From assembly GCA_025351545.1 (NCBI GenBank), contig JANXVQ010000856.1, positions 1 to 5,890 on the forward strand: a stretch of DNA of 5,890 nucleotides, in the 5' to 3' direction. The notes under the pieces are model-generated. The model saw only the letters and a program-made list of their open reading frames with translations, searched no databases and was not told where the DNA came from. Positions 5,295 to 5,890 of this stretch are shown here, in pieces; the first letter of the stretch is position 1; each line of letters begins with the position of its first letter. Source of the DNA: Spirosoma sp. (GTDB taxonomy: Bacteria; Bacteroidota; Bacteroidia; Cytophagales; Spirosomataceae). The position numbers and the translations under genes are program-made.

Positions 5295-5705
5295 CTACTG
5301 AGCCGGCGTATATTGGGTAATCCGATCGCCGGTTTGTAACTCCAATAAATTGTCTTTCAAAATTGTAATTGTAACGTTTGCCGCAGGGGTACACCTAACG
5401 TTTAGACAAGATTCCGGTTCACTGTACTGAATTATCACTCCTTTTCGCTCAAATCGGTTACCAGCACAGCAGGGCGCTGACGTAACGATAGCATTCCGAC
5501 GATAAATAAGAGTGCCATCTGACCGGTATTCTGTATCGTAATAAGCATCTGTGTCATACATGAACCAGACAGGATTATTTACATCGCGGCTCTGTAATAG
5601 GTGCCAGCGTTTATACAGCAAGTCAGATGGTCCAATAGAATCGTCGCTCCGGCAGGCACTGGAAAGAGCAGCAAGCAGAACTGAAAAGATAAGCAGCTTT
5701 TTCAT
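5295..5705 (-). CDS. Small lipoprotein, possibly lipocalin-like and surface-exposed
   Basis: A 136-residue protein of unknown function. Residues 1-17 form a signal peptide (MKKLLIFSVLLAALSSA) ending at lipid cysteine C18. The lipobox is SSAC with Leu at -4, slightly off the usual Leu at -3. The mature start CRSDDS resembles the acidic lipoprotein export signal that sends Bacteroidota lipoproteins to the cell surface. The body (LLYKRWHLLQSR, YRSDGTLIYRR, VTITILKDNLLELQ) alternates short strands and has the 'kW.L' opening and 'sDGt' pattern seen in small lipocalin-like Bacteroidota lipoproteins; this fold call is tentative. Four further cysteines (C79, C80, C100, C105) could form disulfides in the periplasm or outside the cell. 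The start is fixed by the signal peptide. A TATCCTTG box (minus strand, 5708-5715) ends only 2 nt before the ATG, which would imply a leaderless message; this is weak evidence. Confidence 0.78.
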   Translation of the reverse strand: MKKLLIFSVLLAALSSACRSDDSIGPSDLLYKRWHLLQSRDVNNPVWFMYDTDAYYDTEYRSDGTLIYRRNAIVTSAPCCAGNRFERKGVIIQYSEPESCLNVRCTPAANVTITILKDNLLELQTGDRITQYTPAQ

Positions 5706-5890
5706 GTCAAGGATAAGGCTGGTGAACGACTGTTTTGTATACTTGATTGATAACCAATTTGTTTGAGGTCAGTATGTGAGGTATCAGCCTGCTACAGCTA
5801 GGATCAGCAGTAGCAACTCGTACAGTAGCCGTTTATAATTTAGTCAGGTTTTGAGTAGAAGAGCGTGTCCTAACGCATTTCGTTGGAATA
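5706..5890. other. Right-end stretch without a complete gene
   Basis: The upstream region of the lipoprotein gene. It has a weak 6-bp inverted repeat, TGCTAC (5790-5795) with GTAGCA (5810-5815), and no poly-T tail. At the edge, the minus strand reads YSNEMR-stop (5890 to 5870), which could be the tail of a gene entering from the right. The plus-strand GAGCGTGTCCTAACGC (5861-5876) resembles an insertion-sequence end, but too little is present to decide. Confidence 0.3.

Noticed and set aside
5551..5766. 71-residue plus-strand frame opposite the lipoprotein
   Set aside because: The minus-strand gene has a clear signal peptide and lipid cysteine. The plus frame has neither a ribosome site nor a recognisable motif.
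5790..5815. TGCTAC/GTAGCA inverted repeat as a terminator
   Set aside because: The stem is only 6 bp with a 14-nt loop and no T-run on either side, so it could arise by chance.

Overview
The window suggests a Bacteroidota genome, probably a Spirosoma-like member of the Cytophagales. This rests on the Bacteroidota-style fused aspartate kinase/homoserine dehydrogenase, the near absence of Shine-Dalgarno sequences, promoter-like boxes resembling the Bacteroidota -7 element (TAnnTTTG), and a small lipoprotein with an acidic stretch after its lipid cysteine. The genus is an inference.

Layout. Positions 2-1375 (+) hold the 3' half of thrA: the end of the ACT region and the whole homoserine dehydrogenase domain. 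From 1376 to 2492 lies an accessory segment of about 1.1 kb. It is bounded by two perfect 44-bp copies of the thrA 3' end (1332-1375 and 2449-2492) and divided by a third, decayed copy (1955-1979). The first compartment holds a tightly packed toxin-antitoxin operon (DUF2281-like antitoxin, then a MazF/PemK toxin). The second holds only the wreck of a gene, readable in three frames, whose end carries a kinase-like SDLHHRNVLV...FDPVIYL motif. I read it as a remnant of the 'putative polyvalent protein kinase domain' family of mobile elements. Positions 2571-4157 (+) encode a McrB-type AAA+ ATPase with an unrecognised N-terminal domain and no McrC gene beside it. After an 84-bp leader with competing hairpins comes a medium-chain zinc dehydrogenase (4242-5288, +) that keeps its catalytic zinc ligands but has lost all four structural-zinc cysteines. 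A convergent lipoprotein gene (5295-5705, -) ends 6 bp from it. The last 185 bp hold no complete gene.

How it fits together. The most notable structure is the thrA 3' end acting as an apparent integration or recombination site. The repeats lie directly against the cargo, as expected from one or more insertions at the end of a housekeeping gene that leave the gene intact. No recombinase is visible, so the elements are either deletion remnants or were moved in trans. The McrB-like gene just beyond the right-hand repeat makes this locus look like a small accessory or defence-type spot. McrB, the dehydrogenase and the lipoprotein show no evident shared pathway.
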